Assembly (NCBI RefSeq): GCF_022637455.1
Contig: NZ_CP093341.1
Span: 1,054,001-1,118,000, forward strand
From: Lysobacter sp. S4-A87
Lineage (GTDB): Bacteria; Pseudomonadota; Gammaproteobacteria; Xanthomonadales; Xanthomonadaceae
Direction of reading: 5' to 3'
DNA: 64,000 bases
Part shown: one piece after another, positions 34,953-44,224 of the stretch
Numbering within the stretch: position 1 is the stretch's first letter
Layout of the letters: every line of letters starts with the position of its first letter
Translations under genes and position numbers: made by a program
Notes under the pieces: generated by a model
Database searches by the model: none
Seen by the model: only the letters and a program-made list of their open reading frames with translations
What the model was told of the DNA's origin: nothing

Positions 34953-37898
34953 TCAGTACTCGTACGACAGGATGAACTGCGCGTAGCGCGGTGACTGGTA
35001 CTGGGTACCGTTCAACCAGGTCTCGCCCACGCTGCCGATGCCGTTCTCTTCCTCGCGGGTTTCGTCACGCTCGAGCACGCGCTGCTGGTTGGTGATGTTG
35101 TAGAAGGCCAGCTTGGCGTTGAGCTTGTGTTCGCCGAAGGACTTGCTGTAGGCGATGCTCGCACCCAGCGAGTACACCCACGGCAGACGGTCGTAGGCGC
35201 CACGCTTGGACAGGCGGAACACGCGGTCGGCCGGGTCGGCGGCGTCGCAGTTGGCCTCGCAGATGTAGTGGCTCAGGAACTCGGTGGTGTCATACGGGTT
35301 GCCCGCACCGAACTCGCTGATCGGACGTCCCGACTGCACGTCGAGCGTCGCGCCCACCGACCAGTTGTCCGTGAAGGCATAGGCGCCGCGGAACTTGAAC
35401 TGGTGACGGTGATCGTTGGGCAGGTAGCCATAGCCGCCCTGGGCCACGAACGGGTTGTCGAAGGCCTCGGTGCGGCCGCTGTCGGCGAAGTCGGTGTCGG
35501 AATTGACCGGGCCTTCGGCGTTGCCCTTGCTGTAGGACAGCGTGTAGGACGCGTTGAACATCCACTTGTCATCCCACGCGCGGTCGAGCACGAATTCCAG
35601 TGCGCGGTAGGTGCGCTTGGCCTTGTCCCAGCCGATCGTGATCGGATTGCCGTTCTCGTCCTCGCCCAGCAGCCAGCCGGTGCGGGAGGTGTCGATCGTG
35701 GTGAATGCGTCGGCTTCGTCGTCGCAATCGGTATCGGCCCAGATGGTCACGTCCTTGCCGGGATTGGCCATGACGAAGCTGTCCATCTCGCAGAAGCCAT
35801 TCCACGTCAGCTCCATGTCGTCGATGGCGTCATGCAGCTTGCGGTAGATGCCGCGCACGCCCCACGACCAGGTCTCGTTGAGCATCGACTGGTAGCCCAG
35901 GATGTACTCGTCCTGGTAGACCGGATCCATGTCGGCATCGACCTCGCCACGGAAGTCGCCGACCTGGCCGTTGCCCTGCGAGTCGTCCACCGTGCCGATC
36001 TCGGCACCCAGGATCGGCTGCGGAACTTCTTCGCCGGTGGTCGGGTTGGTCAGCGTGGTGAAGCCATTGAACAGATAGAAGCGGCGTGCATCCAGGAACG
36101 GACCGGCCTGCTTGATGTTGATCACGTTGGCGACCGGCAGGAAGTAGCGACCGGCGTTGCCGAACAGCTTGGAGCGACCGTCGCCGACGAAGTCCCACGC
36201 GAAGCCGAAGCGCGGCGCGATCATGTCGTCCATCTTGATGTAGCTCTGGCCCTGCGCGTCCTTGTTGTCGAACTTCTCCCAGCGCACGCCGAGGTTCAAC
36301 ATCAGGTTCTCGGTGATCTGCCAGTTGTCTTCCAGGTAGTACGCTTCGTTCTCGGTCTCGAACGTGCCCTGGTTGGCGACCTGGCGGGTGCGGACATACG
36401 CCGTCGGACCGGCCGGAATCAGCACGCCATTGACGCGGCGGCCACCGGGGATGTTGCTGATCTCGTAACGCAGGCCGTCACCCGGGTAGACGCTGCTGTA
36501 CTCGGAGGTGTTGTTCTCGTGGTCGGCACCGAAGCGGACGTTGTGGTCGCCCAGGTTCCACTCGAAGTCGATGCGGGCCGCTTCGCGGTCGTCGGAACGA
36601 TCCACTACCGACGTGTTGGCGGTGCAACCGATGAAGTCCGCGTTGACGCGACGGTCCTGGACCAGGTTGCAGCTGCTGTCGTTGAGGCTGTTGACCGAGG
36701 CGGTGCGCTCGTTCTCGCCGTAGAGCACCTTCATCGACAGGTTGTTGGTCAGGTAGCCGGTGTAGGTGAGCGCCCAGTTGTCGCCGCCGCTCTTGTTGAA
36801 CGTGCGGTTCTGCCGCGCCTGGCGATCGCCGGAGACGTAGTCGAACGGATAGCTGTCTTCGGTGGTGTCGTTCTTGTCCGAGAAAGCCAGCAGTTCCAGC
36901 TGGTGGTTGTCGCTGATCTGCCAGTCGAACTTGGTGCCCCAGAAATCGTTGTTGCCCTGGTCGACGAACAGGGTCGAGCCACCGTCGTTGGTGTTCTGCG
37001 AATCCAGGTCGCGCTTCTCGTAGATGCCGAAGAAGAACAGCTTGTCCTTGATGATCGGACCGGACGCCCACACCGCGTAGGTGTTCTGGTCGCTGTCGTC
37101 GTAGCTGCGGACCTGGGCGGGCTGGTTCTCACCGTCCGCCTGCGCGATGCCGTCGATGACGATGTCGGCGCCGGCATGGAACTCGTTGGTGCCCGAGCGG
37201 GTCACGGCGTTGATGACGCCGCCGGTGGTGCGGCCGAACTCGACCGAGTAACCGCCGGTCTTGACCTGGAATTCCTGCAGGAACGAGAACGGCATCGACG
37301 AGAAGCCGACGCGGTTGTAGAAGTCGGTGACGTTCAGGCCGTTGATGTAGACCGAGTTCTCGGCCACCGACGAACCGCCGAACGAAATGCCGCCGAACTC
37401 GCCACGATTCACGCCCGGGGCCAGGGTGGCCACGTCGGTGATGTCGCGCGGCACCGGCAGGCGTGCCACTTCCTGGCGGGTGATGTTGGTGGCCGACTCG
37501 GTCGAGGTCACGTCGACCGGCGAGATCACGCGCGACCCGACGACCTGGACCGTGGCCAGGTTGGTGGCGCCCGCTCCCAGGTTGTAGTTGGTGGCGTTGC
37601 CCAGGCTGATGTCGACCTCGGCCGCCTGCCCTGCCGGCTCACCGGCGACGTTCGACTCCAGCGTGTAGTGGCCGACCGGCAGGAACGGGAAACGGTAATT
37701 GCCCTGCTCGTCCGCACGCACGGTGCGGGTGAAGCCGGTGGCCGGATTGCGCACCGTCACCTCGGCATTGGGCGTGGTGCGCCCCACCAGCGAGCCGTCC
37801 GTGTTGGCCGCATGCGCGCTTTGCAGCGACAGCGCCGATGACAGGCACATGCCCATGGCTATACACAACGCGGTTCTACGCAACCCTTTACTGTTCAT
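34953..37898 (-). CDS. TonB-dependent receptor, Oar type (muropeptide/peptide uptake proposed)
   Basis: A 981-residue outer-membrane receptor. The signal peptide (CLSSALSLQSAHA) is followed by a carboxypeptidase-regulatory-like domain (SLVGRTTPNAEVTVRNPATG, about 35-100), a plug (ITRQEVARLPVPRDITDVAT, about 150-245) and a barrel with aspartate-rich loops ending in LSYEY. This is the layout of Oar-like receptors, abundant in Xanthomonadaceae. The start at 37898 has an excellent ggaggggac ribosome site. It follows the transglutaminase-like gene by 38 bp and is ended by a strong terminator. The cargo is unknown; its neighbours point to peptides, perhaps muropeptides. Confidence 0.88.
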   Translation of the reverse strand: MNSKGLRRTALCIAMGMCLSSALSLQSAHAANTDGSLVGRTTPNAEVTVRNPATGFTRTVRADEQGNYRFPFLPVGHYTLESNVAGEPAGQAAEVDISLGNATNYNLGAGATNLATVQVVGSRVISPVDVTSTESATNITRQEVARLPVPRDITDVATLAPGVNRGEFGGISFGGSSVAENSVYINGLNVTDFYNRVGFSSMPFSFLQEFQVKTGGYSVEFGRTTGGVINAVTRSGTNEFHAGADIVIDGIAQADGENQPAQVRSYDDSDQNTYAVWASGPIIKDKLFFFGIYEKRDLDSQNTNDGGSTLFVDQGNNDFWGTKFDWQISDNHQLELLAFSDKNDTTEDSYPFDYVSGDRQARQNRTFNKSGGDNWALTYTGYLTNNLSMKVLYGENERTASVNSLNDSSCNLVQDRRVNADFIGCTANTSVVDRSDDREAARIDFEWNLGDHNVRFGADHENNTSEYSSVYPGDGLRYEISNIPGGRRVNGVLIPAGPTAYVRTRQVANQGTFETENEAYYLEDNWQITENLMLNLGVRWEKFDNKDAQGQSYIKMDDMIAPRFGFAWDFVGDGRSKLFGNAGRYFLPVANVINIKQAGPFLDARRFYLFNGFTTLTNPTTGEEVPQPILGAEIGTVDDSQGNGQVGDFRGEVDADMDPVYQDEYILGYQSMLNETWSWGVRGIYRKLHDAIDDMELTWNGFCEMDSFVMANPGKDVTIWADTDCDDEADAFTTIDTSRTGWLLGEDENGNPITIGWDKAKRTYRALEFVLDRAWDDKWMFNASYTLSYSKGNAEGPVNSDTDFADSGRTEAFDNPFVAQGGYGYLPNDHRHQFKFRGAYAFTDNWSVGATLDVQSGRPISEFGAGNPYDTTEFLSHYICEANCDAADPADRVFRLSKRGAYDRLPWVYSLGASIAYSKSFGEHKLNAKLAFYNITNQQRVLERDETREEENGIGSVGETWLNGTQYQSPRYAQFILSYEY

Positions 37899-37936
37899 GT
37901 CCCCTCCAGCGATGAAAAGTGATGCCTCGCGTGCGT

Positions 37937-39472
37937 TCAACCGCCCGCTGTGGCGCTCGGCAGTACGTGTGCCTCAAAGGTGTAGTCCCACTGGTCGAAG
38001 TAGAGGTTTCCCCCTTTCCACTCCACTTCGCCGCGTTGTGAGTCCACGGTTTCCGATCGGAAATGCTGTTTGCGCGGCACCAGGTCGGTGCCGTAGTCAT
38101 CGTTGAATGCGATGCGGTAGGCATCCAGCCCGCCGAGGTAGAACCACTCGACGCCCGGATCGCTGGCGCCCTTGAACTGGCCGGTGGTGACGTCCGTCGG
38201 CACCCACCCGTACGGCGCCAGGTACATGAAACCCCAGTCGTGCAGGTTGTCGTACGTGCCGTCGGAATAGACCATGCCCGACTGCCAGCGCGCCGGGATG
38301 CCGTTGAGGCGCAGCAGCGTCATCAGCAACAGGGTCTGCTGGCCGCAGTCGGCGTGGTCGGAATGCAGGGCGTAGTGGCTGATGTTGGTGATCGTCGAGT
38401 ACTCGCGCGCGCCGCCCCACGGAATGCTGTCGACCGCCGAGTAGAGCTTCTGCGCGATCCGGTACGGGTTCTTCTCGTCGCCGACCACCTTCTTCGAGAA
38501 CGCGCGGATGTCGTCGCTGAAGACGATGTGCGGCGGACGCTCGCCCAGGTACGGCGCCAGTTCCGCGCTGTTGCCCGCGGGCACGACCTTGGCGGGATCG
38601 ATCGGGTGGACCTGGCCGAAGATGGTCAGCTCATAGGTCACCGAGAACTTCGTCGGAGTCGCCTTGACCGCCGGTTGTTCCATGTAGACGGTGCGCTGCA
38701 GCGTCGATTCCGGCGCGGCCACGTGCTTGGCCGGCGCGCTCGAGATCAGCTGGATGTTCTCCTGCTGGCCCGGGATTGCCCGCGGGTACGGAATCCAGGC
38801 GCGGACCGTCTGCCCGGCCGGAACGGCATCGGCATTGACGATGATCGACTGGGTGACACGCACCCGCCGCGGCGCGACGCTGGTCTTGCCGGTCGCCCGG
38901 GCCTGCGCCAGTGCTTCGTCGTGATAGGCGTTGGCCGATTCCATCGGCCCGTCGTTGCGCGTCGCCGGCTTGGCCCGCCTGGCCGTCGCCTCCGGGCTGA
39001 CGCGGAACAGATTGGAGACCGAGCGGCTGAAGTAATAAGGAACGCCGTCGATCACCATGTGCTCGAGCTGGTTCGAGGCCTTCCAGCCGGCGAACTCCTC
39101 TTCGGTCATGTCCGGGATCAGTTCGCGCAGCTTTGCCTTCGCTTCCGGCTCGGTGATCGGGAAGTCCAGACGGATGCGGCGCATGCGCTCGCGCTGGAAT
39201 TCCAGAGCCTGGCGAGTTTCGGGAGCGAGATCGGCGCGGGCCAGCTCGCTGTCGATCGCGGCATTGGCCTGCTTGAAATGGCCGGCATCGATCTGCGTGG
39301 TGACGTCGTCGACCGGGTTGCCGGCGCGCCCGGCCAGGGCCGCCGTGGTCAACAGCGAAAGCCACAGCACGCAGACGGCCAGCGCGCGCAGCTTGCGCTT
39401 CCGGGGGGTCTTCAGTTCAAGCGAAGGCGTAGGACTGTCCACGTGCAGTCGACCCAAGGGGTGCCGTTTCAC
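37937..39472 (-). CDS. exported transglutaminase-like cysteine protein
   Basis: A 511-residue protein with a membrane signal at about 27-47. The C-terminal half carries a transglutaminase-like domain: SDHADCGQQTLLLMTLLRLN with Cys376, HDWGF with His411 and WVPTD with Asp427 form the catalytic triad. The N-terminal 200 residues (TEEEFAGWKASNQLEHMVI) have no recognised fold. Bacterial members are mostly peptidases or amidases rather than cross-linkers. It is first gene of the minus arm. The GTG at 39472 is the longest start; it sits within a few bases of the presumed -10 box, so the GTG at 39442 may be the true one. Likely processes peptides before uptake; inferred. Confidence 0.75.
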   Translation of the reverse strand: MKRHPLGRLHVDSPTPSLELKTPRKRKLRALAVCVLWLSLLTTAALAGRAGNPVDDVTTQIDAGHFKQANAAIDSELARADLAPETRQALEFQRERMRRIRLDFPITEPEAKAKLRELIPDMTEEEFAGWKASNQLEHMVIDGVPYYFSRSVSNLFRVSPEATARRAKPATRNDGPMESANAYHDEALAQARATGKTSVAPRRVRVTQSIIVNADAVPAGQTVRAWIPYPRAIPGQQENIQLISSAPAKHVAAPESTLQRTVYMEQPAVKATPTKFSVTYELTIFGQVHPIDPAKVVPAGNSAELAPYLGERPPHIVFSDDIRAFSKKVVGDEKNPYRIAQKLYSAVDSIPWGGAREYSTITNISHYALHSDHADCGQQTLLLMTLLRLNGIPARWQSGMVYSDGTYDNLHDWGFMYLAPYGWVPTDVTTGQFKGASDPGVEWFYLGGLDAYRIAFNDDYGTDLVPRKQHFRSETVDSQRGEVEWKGGNLYFDQWDYTFEAHVLPSATAGG

Positions 39473-39476
39473 GACT

Positions 39477-39546
39477 GTGTAACATGAGTGGAGTACCCGG
39501 TCAATAATTTATTCTTGACTAAAACCAGAAATGAAGTATGTATTCT
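39477..39546. promoter_or_regulatory. back-to-back promoters of the divergent peptidoglycan-peptide locus
   Basis: An AT-rich island in GC-rich DNA. Leftward: TTGACC (39504-39499) with TTACAC (39482-39477), spacing 16. Rightward: TTGACT (39515-39520) with TATGTA (39537-39542), spacing 16, or TATTCT (39541-39546), spacing 20. The -35 boxes are 10 bp apart, so GTCAA-N10-TTGAC is a dyad, with the palindrome AATAA-T-TTATT (39503-39513) between them. A regulator binding there could block both arms; the MurR/RpiR-type gene in the plus arm is the obvious candidate. Confidence 0.55.
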
Positions 39547-39598
39547 GACCCAGTCGGCCACCGCCTTCCGTCCGGTGGCCCAGAGGGGACAAATCAAG

Positions 39599-40765
39599 AT
39601 GATTGAAACGGTCTGGCCTTACGCCGCGGTTTTGCTGGTTTCGGCGGGCCTGTTTCCGTCCCTCGAGAAGCGGTACGGCTGGCGCCTGTTCTCGGTGCTG
39701 CCGCCGATCGTCCTTACCTATCTGTTCGTCACTGCGCTGGCGGTGGCCGGTCTGTGGCGGGCCACGCCGGAGATCGCCGCGGCACAACGCTCGCTCACCG
39801 CGCAGTTGCTGCCCGCCCTTTTGTTCCTGCTGATGGTCGGCTGCGACCTGCGCGCGATCGTCAAGCTGGGACCGCGCATGCTGGCGGTGTTCGCCTGCGC
39901 GATGCTCAGCATCCTGATCGCGATCGTCATTGCCTACCTGATCTTCCGCAACGCCCTGCCTGCCGACGGCTGGAAGATGCTGGCGGCACTGAGCGCGACC
40001 TGGACCGGCGGATCGGCCAACCTGGTTGCGGTGAAACAGTCGATCGGGCTTCCCGACAACCTGTTGCCGTCGGTGCTGCTGGCCGATGCGGTCTGCTATT
40101 CGGTGTGGGTGATCGTGCTGTTCTCGATCAACCGCTTCGCGCCGGCCTTCAATCACTGGACGGGCGCCGACGCGCGCGCGCCGTTGCCGCAGGTGGAACC
40201 CAGGACAACGGGTGATGCCGGCCCGGGCAGCGTGCTGCTTTGGCTGGGCCTGGCGCTGCTGGTGGGGAATCTGTCGGCGTGGACGGCGGCGTTGCTGCCG
40301 GTCGGCGGTTTCCTGACCGCGACCGCCTGGACGGTCTTGATCGCCACCATTGTCGGCCTGGTGCTGGCGCGCACCACCCTCGCCCATTCACCCGTGCCGG
40401 CGCCGCTGGCCAGTGCCATGCTGGCGTGTCTGGTGGCGGTGCTGGCATCGCAGAGCAACTTCCAGGGCCTCGATACCGCGCCGCTGTTCGTGGTCGTCGG
40501 CTTCACGGTGCTGATCGTGCATGTCGCGCTGTTGCTGCTGGCCGCGCGCCTGTTCCGCTTCGACCTGCACCTGTGCGGCATCTCTTCTCTCGCCCAGATT
40601 GGCGGCATGGCGACCGCGCCGGTGCTCGCAGCCACTTACGCCCGCGCACTCGTGCCGGTGGCAGTGCTGCTGGCGATGCTCGGCCTGGTGCTGGGCACCG
40701 GTATCGGTTTGGCGATGGCCGGGCTGCTTTCCGGCCTGGCCCCTGTTGCAAACATTGCGAGCTGA
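39599..40765 (+). CDS. DUF819 family membrane permease
   Basis: A 388-residue polytopic protein with about ten hydrophobic segments and signature features of the DUF819/YjcL family: FLLMVGCDLRAIVKLGPRML, SATWTGGSANLVAVKQ, SLAQIGGMATAPVLAATY. The two halves carry similar discontinuous-helix glycine stretches, as in sodium-coupled carriers of the glutamate symporter type. A ribosome site (gaggggac) precedes the ATG at 39599. It heads the plus arm, 26 bp before the NlpC/P60 gene. It may carry a dipeptide or amino acid product of the locus, but the substrate is unknown. Confidence 0.8.
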   Translation: MIETVWPYAAVLLVSAGLFPSLEKRYGWRLFSVLPPIVLTYLFVTALAVAGLWRATPEIAAAQRSLTAQLLPALLFLLMVGCDLRAIVKLGPRMLAVFACAMLSILIAIVIAYLIFRNALPADGWKMLAALSATWTGGSANLVAVKQSIGLPDNLLPSVLLADAVCYSVWVIVLFSINRFAPAFNHWTGADARAPLPQVEPRTTGDAGPGSVLLWLGLALLVGNLSAWTAALLPVGGFLTATAWTVLIATIVGLVLARTTLAHSPVPAPLASAMLACLVAVLASQSNFQGLDTAPLFVVVGFTVLIVHVALLLLAARLFRFDLHLCGISSLAQIGGMATAPVLAATYARALVPVAVLLAMLGLVLGTGIGLAMAGLLSGLAPVANIAS

Positions 40766-40791
40766 CCGCTGGCATTTCCTGGACCCCGACG

Positions 40792-42195
40792 ATGCGCCTG
40801 CCACTGACCCTTGCCCTCGCCCTGTGCCTCGCCGGCACCGCATTGCAGCCGCTGGCGGCGCGCGAACGGGCGTGGACCATTCCCGCCAGCACCGGCGTCA
40901 TCGGTGTCGACGACGCCCAGCTCGACCCGGCCTTCTGGGTCAAGCAGCTCGCCGACCCGGACCGTGTCGTCCTCGATGCCGATGCGATCGCCGCGCAGAA
41001 CGCGCGCCTGCACCAGCTCGACAAGAGCATCCATGACCTGGCGGCGCTGCAGGGTGCGCTCGATCGCACGCAGGTCAGCGGATGGATCGAGGCACTGTCG
41101 CGGCGGCCGACCAAGCCGTTGTTCGACGAACACGGCAAGCCAGTGGCGAAGGCAACGATTGACGGGGTAGTCGACTCGATCAATCTGGCCGCGGTGCCCG
41201 AACGCCAGGACACGCGCTATGGCCTGGTCGTGCACCGCGCCGAGCTGCGCACCTTCCCGACCTCGCTGCGCGCGTTCTCGTCGGACGACGACCACGACAT
41301 CGACCGCTTCCAGGAAAGCGCGCTGTTCCCGGGTGACCCGGTGGTGGTCGCGCATGAAAGCCGGGATGGCCAATGGTGGTTCGTGGTGAGCCCGCGCTAT
41401 GCCGCCTGGGTCGAGAAGCGCCACGTCGCCATCGGCAGCCAGGAACAGGTGCTTGGCTACGGCCGCAAAACGCCCTATCGCGTGGTCACCGGCGCGCGCG
41501 CCACCACCGTCTTCACCCCGGAAGAACCGGGCGTGTCGGAACTGCAGCTGGACATGGGCGTGCGCGTGCCGGTGCTGGCGGACTGGCCGCTCGGCAAGCC
41601 GGTCAATGGCCAGCATGGCTACACCTCGCACGTGATCGAACTGCCGGTGCGCAACGACGATGGCAGCCTGCGCTTCGCCCCGGCCCTGCTGCCGCGGCGC
41701 GAGCCGAGCCAGGACCATTACCTGCCGCTGAGCCAGCGCAACCTGATCGAACAGGGTTTCAGGTTCCTCGGCGAGCGCTACGGCTGGGGCCACAGCTACA
41801 ACGGTCGCGACTGCAGCGGCTTCGTCTCCGAGATCTACCGCAGCATGGGCGTTGAACTGCCGCGCAACACCAGCGACCAGGCGGTGAGCCCGGCGCTCAA
41901 CCGCATCGCCCTGGGCGAGCAGGACGGCCGCGAGCGCCGCCTGCAGATCGCCCACGAACTGCAGGTCGGCGACCTGGTCTACATCCCGGGCCACGTGATG
42001 ATGGTGATCGGCCAGCTCGACGGTGAGCCCTACGTGATCCACGACACCACCGGCCTGAGCTTCGCCGGCGCCGACGGCAAGACCGTCCGCGCGAAGACCA
42101 ATGGCGTGACCGTCTCGCCGCTGACGCCGCTGCTGTTCAACGGCAAGCAGACCTACGTCGATCGCATGACCAACATCCAACGCATCCGTCCCTGA
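40792..42195 (+). CDS. SH3-NlpC/P60 endopeptidase (gamma-D-Glu-diamino acid type)
   Basis: A 467-residue exported hydrolase (signal LALALCLAGTALQPLAA). An N-terminal helical domain is followed by two SH3b-like segments (about 130-215 and 220-305) and an NlpC/P60 domain (315-460). The catalytic set is Cys341 in NGRDCSGFVSEIYRSMG, His401 in PGHVMMVIG and His417 in VIHD. This architecture matches YkfC-type enzymes that cut the gamma-D-Glu to diaminopimelate bond of stem peptides with a free N-terminal L-Ala, giving L-Ala-D-Glu, the substrate of the epimerase encoded next. A hairpin (42213-42232) lies in the gap before that gene. Confidence 0.9.
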   Translation: MRLPLTLALALCLAGTALQPLAARERAWTIPASTGVIGVDDAQLDPAFWVKQLADPDRVVLDADAIAAQNARLHQLDKSIHDLAALQGALDRTQVSGWIEALSRRPTKPLFDEHGKPVAKATIDGVVDSINLAAVPERQDTRYGLVVHRAELRTFPTSLRAFSSDDDHDIDRFQESALFPGDPVVVAHESRDGQWWFVVSPRYAAWVEKRHVAIGSQEQVLGYGRKTPYRVVTGARATTVFTPEEPGVSELQLDMGVRVPVLADWPLGKPVNGQHGYTSHVIELPVRNDDGSLRFAPALLPRREPSQDHYLPLSQRNLIEQGFRFLGERYGWGHSYNGRDCSGFVSEIYRSMGVELPRNTSDQAVSPALNRIALGEQDGRERRLQIAHELQVGDLVYIPGHVMMVIGQLDGEPYVIHDTTGLSFAGADGKTVRAKTNGVTVSPLTPLLFNGKQTYVDRMTNIQRIRP

Positions 42196-42212
42196 TAGAA
42201 AAATGCGAAGAA

Positions 42213-42232
42213 CCGGGCGTCCAGGCGCCCGG
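42213..42232 (+). terminator. hairpin between the NlpC/P60 and epimerase genes
   Basis: CCGGGCG-tccagg-CGCCCGG, followed by cttccc. The 7-bp stem lies in the 69-bp gap; it may be a weak terminator or an mRNA-processing hairpin within the operon. Confidence 0.4.
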
Positions 42233-42264
42233 CTTCCCCTCCCCAATCCAGCATCCGTGAATCA

Positions 42265-43362
42265 ATGAAAATCACCGACATCCGCTTCGGCATGCTCCGA
42301 GTCCCGCTGAAAACGCCCTTCAAGACCGCCTTGCGCACGGTCGAGGCGGTGGAGGACATCGTCGTCTCGGTGCACACCGACACCGGTCAGGTCGGCTATG
42401 GCGAGGCGCCGGCGACCGCCGTCATCACCGGTGACACCCACGGCTCGATCATCGAGGCGATCCGCAAGTTCATCGCGCCGCGCGTGATCGGCCAGGAGAT
42501 CGCCAACCTCAACCACATCACGTCGCTGATCCAGGGCGCGCTGGAGAAGAACACCAGCGCCAAGGCCGCGGTCGAGATCGCGGTCTACGACCTGTTCGGC
42601 CAGCTTTACGGCGTGCCGCTGTACAAGATGCTCGGCGGCGGCGACCCGGTGATCACCACCGACATCACCATCAGCGTCGACTACATCGACAAGATGGTGG
42701 CCGACTCGATCAGCGCGGTCGATCGCGGCTTCGAGTCGCTGAAGATCAAAGTCGGCAAGGACATCGGCGTCGACATCGAGCGGGTCAAGGCGATCTATGC
42801 TGCGGTCGAGGGCCGCGCCCTGCTGCGCCTGGACGCCAACCAGGGCTGGAGTGCCAAGCAGGCGGTGTATGCCATCAGCATGCTCGAGGACGCCGGCGTG
42901 CGCCTGGAGCTGGTCGAGCAGCCGGTCAAGGCCAAGGACCTGGACGGCATGAAGTACGTCACCGAGCGCGTGCATACGCCGATCATGGCCGACGAGAGCG
43001 TGTTCGGCCCCACCGAGGTCATCGACCTGATCCGCATGCGCGCGGCCGACATCATCAACATCAAGCTGATGAAGACCGGTGGCCTGTCCAATGCCATCCG
43101 CATCGCCGACATCGCCGAACTCTACGGCGTGGAATGCATGATCGGCTGCATGCTCGAGAGCAGCATCAGCGTCGCCGCGGCGGTGCACCTGGCGGTGGCC
43201 AAGTCGAGCGCGATCACCAAGGTCGACCTGGATGGCCCGTCGCTGTGCGCGTTCAACCCGGTCGACGGCGGCGTCAACTTCAACGAGTCCGAAATCTCGG
43301 TGACCGATGCGCCCGGCCTGGGCATCCGCGAGATCCGCGGGCTTGTGCCGATCGAGGCCTGA
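42265..43362 (+). CDS. L-Ala-D/L-Glu epimerase (enolase superfamily)
   Basis: A 365-residue muconate-lactonizing subgroup protein. The catalytic lysines lie in SLKIKVG (Lys160, Lys162) and NIKLMKTGG (Lys267), the metal ligands are Asp190, Glu218 and Asp243 (RLDANQGW, ELVEQPV, MADESVF), and DLDGP (321-325) is the dipeptide-ammonium-binding segment diagnostic of Ala-Glu epimerases (YcjG/YkfB). The enzyme turns L-Ala-D-Glu from peptidoglycan into L-Ala-L-Glu, which peptidases can then split. Genes for an NlpC/P60 enzyme and a regulator flank it, as in murein-peptide catabolic clusters. All residues intact; high confidence in the activity. Confidence 0.93.
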   Translation: MKITDIRFGMLRVPLKTPFKTALRTVEAVEDIVVSVHTDTGQVGYGEAPATAVITGDTHGSIIEAIRKFIAPRVIGQEIANLNHITSLIQGALEKNTSAKAAVEIAVYDLFGQLYGVPLYKMLGGGDPVITTDITISVDYIDKMVADSISAVDRGFESLKIKVGKDIGVDIERVKAIYAAVEGRALLRLDANQGWSAKQAVYAISMLEDAGVRLELVEQPVKAKDLDGMKYVTERVHTPIMADESVFGPTEVIDLIRMRAADIINIKLMKTGGLSNAIRIADIAELYGVECMIGCMLESSISVAAAVHLAVAKSSAITKVDLDGPSLCAFNPVDGGVNFNESEISVTDAPGLGIREIRGLVPIEA

Positions 43363-43374
43363 CGGGTCCTGCCC

Positions 43375-44223
43375 ATGTCGCCCCTGCTGAAGATCCGCTC
43401 CGAACGCGACCAGATGTCCGCCATCGAACGCCGCATCGCCGACTTCCTGCTCGACAACGCCCACCTGCTGCGCGACTACTCCTCGCAGCAGCTGGCCAAT
43501 GCGCTGGGCATCAGCCAGTCGAGCGTGGTCAAGTTCAGCCAGAAGCTGGGATACAAGGGCTATCCCGACCTCAAGTACTCGATCGGCCAGGCGGTCGCGC
43601 GCGGCGACGGCGGCGACGACAACGTCGCCAGCGAAGTGCGCAGCGATGATCCGCATGCCGCGCTTGCCGAGGACCTGTGGCACCTCAAGGCCCAGGCCGA
43701 AGCCGAGACGCGGCTGATCAATCCGCCCGAACGCATCGACGCGATCGCGGCCTCGATCCAGGGAGCGGGCAAGGTCTTCATCATCGGCCTGGGCGAAGAC
43801 GGCATCCCGGCGCGCGCGTTTGCCACGCGTTTGTCGATGCTGGGCATTCTCACCGTCCACTACGTCGATGCGATCCTGATGCAGGCGGGTGTCTCGAGCG
43901 CCACCCCCGGCGATGTGCTGCTGGTGTTCTCCGAACACGGCAGGCAGCCGGCGCTGTGCCAGATCAGCCGCTTGTTCCGCGAGCGCTTCGGCAAGGTGAT
44001 CTCGGTCAGCCGGCACACGCCCAATCCGCTGCGGGCGCATGCCGATGCGGCGCTGCTGGTATCGGCCCACGACGAGCGCCGGCATATCGAGCCGCTGCTG
44101 TACCAGTGCGCGCTGCAGCACCTGCTCGACCTCATCTTCATCCTGCTGTGCGATGGCAGCGAAGACCGCCGCAGCCAGCTCGACTTCAATTTCGAGCGCA
44201 TGCAGGACCTGCTGGACAGCTGA
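43375..44223 (+). CDS. MurR/RpiR-type transcriptional regulator
   Basis: A 282-residue protein. An N-terminal helix-turn-helix (SSQQLANALGISQSSVVKFSQKLGYKGYPDLK, in two runs at about 36-68; hallmark SSVVKFSQKLG) joins a SIS sugar-phosphate-binding domain (about 125-255, with KVFIIGLGEDG). Such regulators sense phosphosugars; MurR senses MurNAc-6-phosphate. It lies 12 bp after the epimerase gene and is probably the local repressor of the divergent arms, an inference from its position. Its gene ends one base before the next ATG. Confidence 0.88.
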   Translation: MSPLLKIRSERDQMSAIERRIADFLLDNAHLLRDYSSQQLANALGISQSSVVKFSQKLGYKGYPDLKYSIGQAVARGDGGDDNVASEVRSDDPHAALAEDLWHLKAQAEAETRLINPPERIDAIAASIQGAGKVFIIGLGEDGIPARAFATRLSMLGILTVHYVDAILMQAGVSSATPGDVLLVFSEHGRQPALCQISRLFRERFGKVISVSRHTPNPLRAHADAALLVSAHDERRHIEPLLYQCALQHLLDLIFILLCDGSEDRRSQLDFNFERMQDLLDS

Positions 44224-44224
44224 G

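Noticed and set aside
35127-37841. Long plus-strand frame opposite the TonB receptor
   Set aside because: Val/Ala/Arg-rich shadow product without domains; the receptor frame is full length with signal, plug and barrel.
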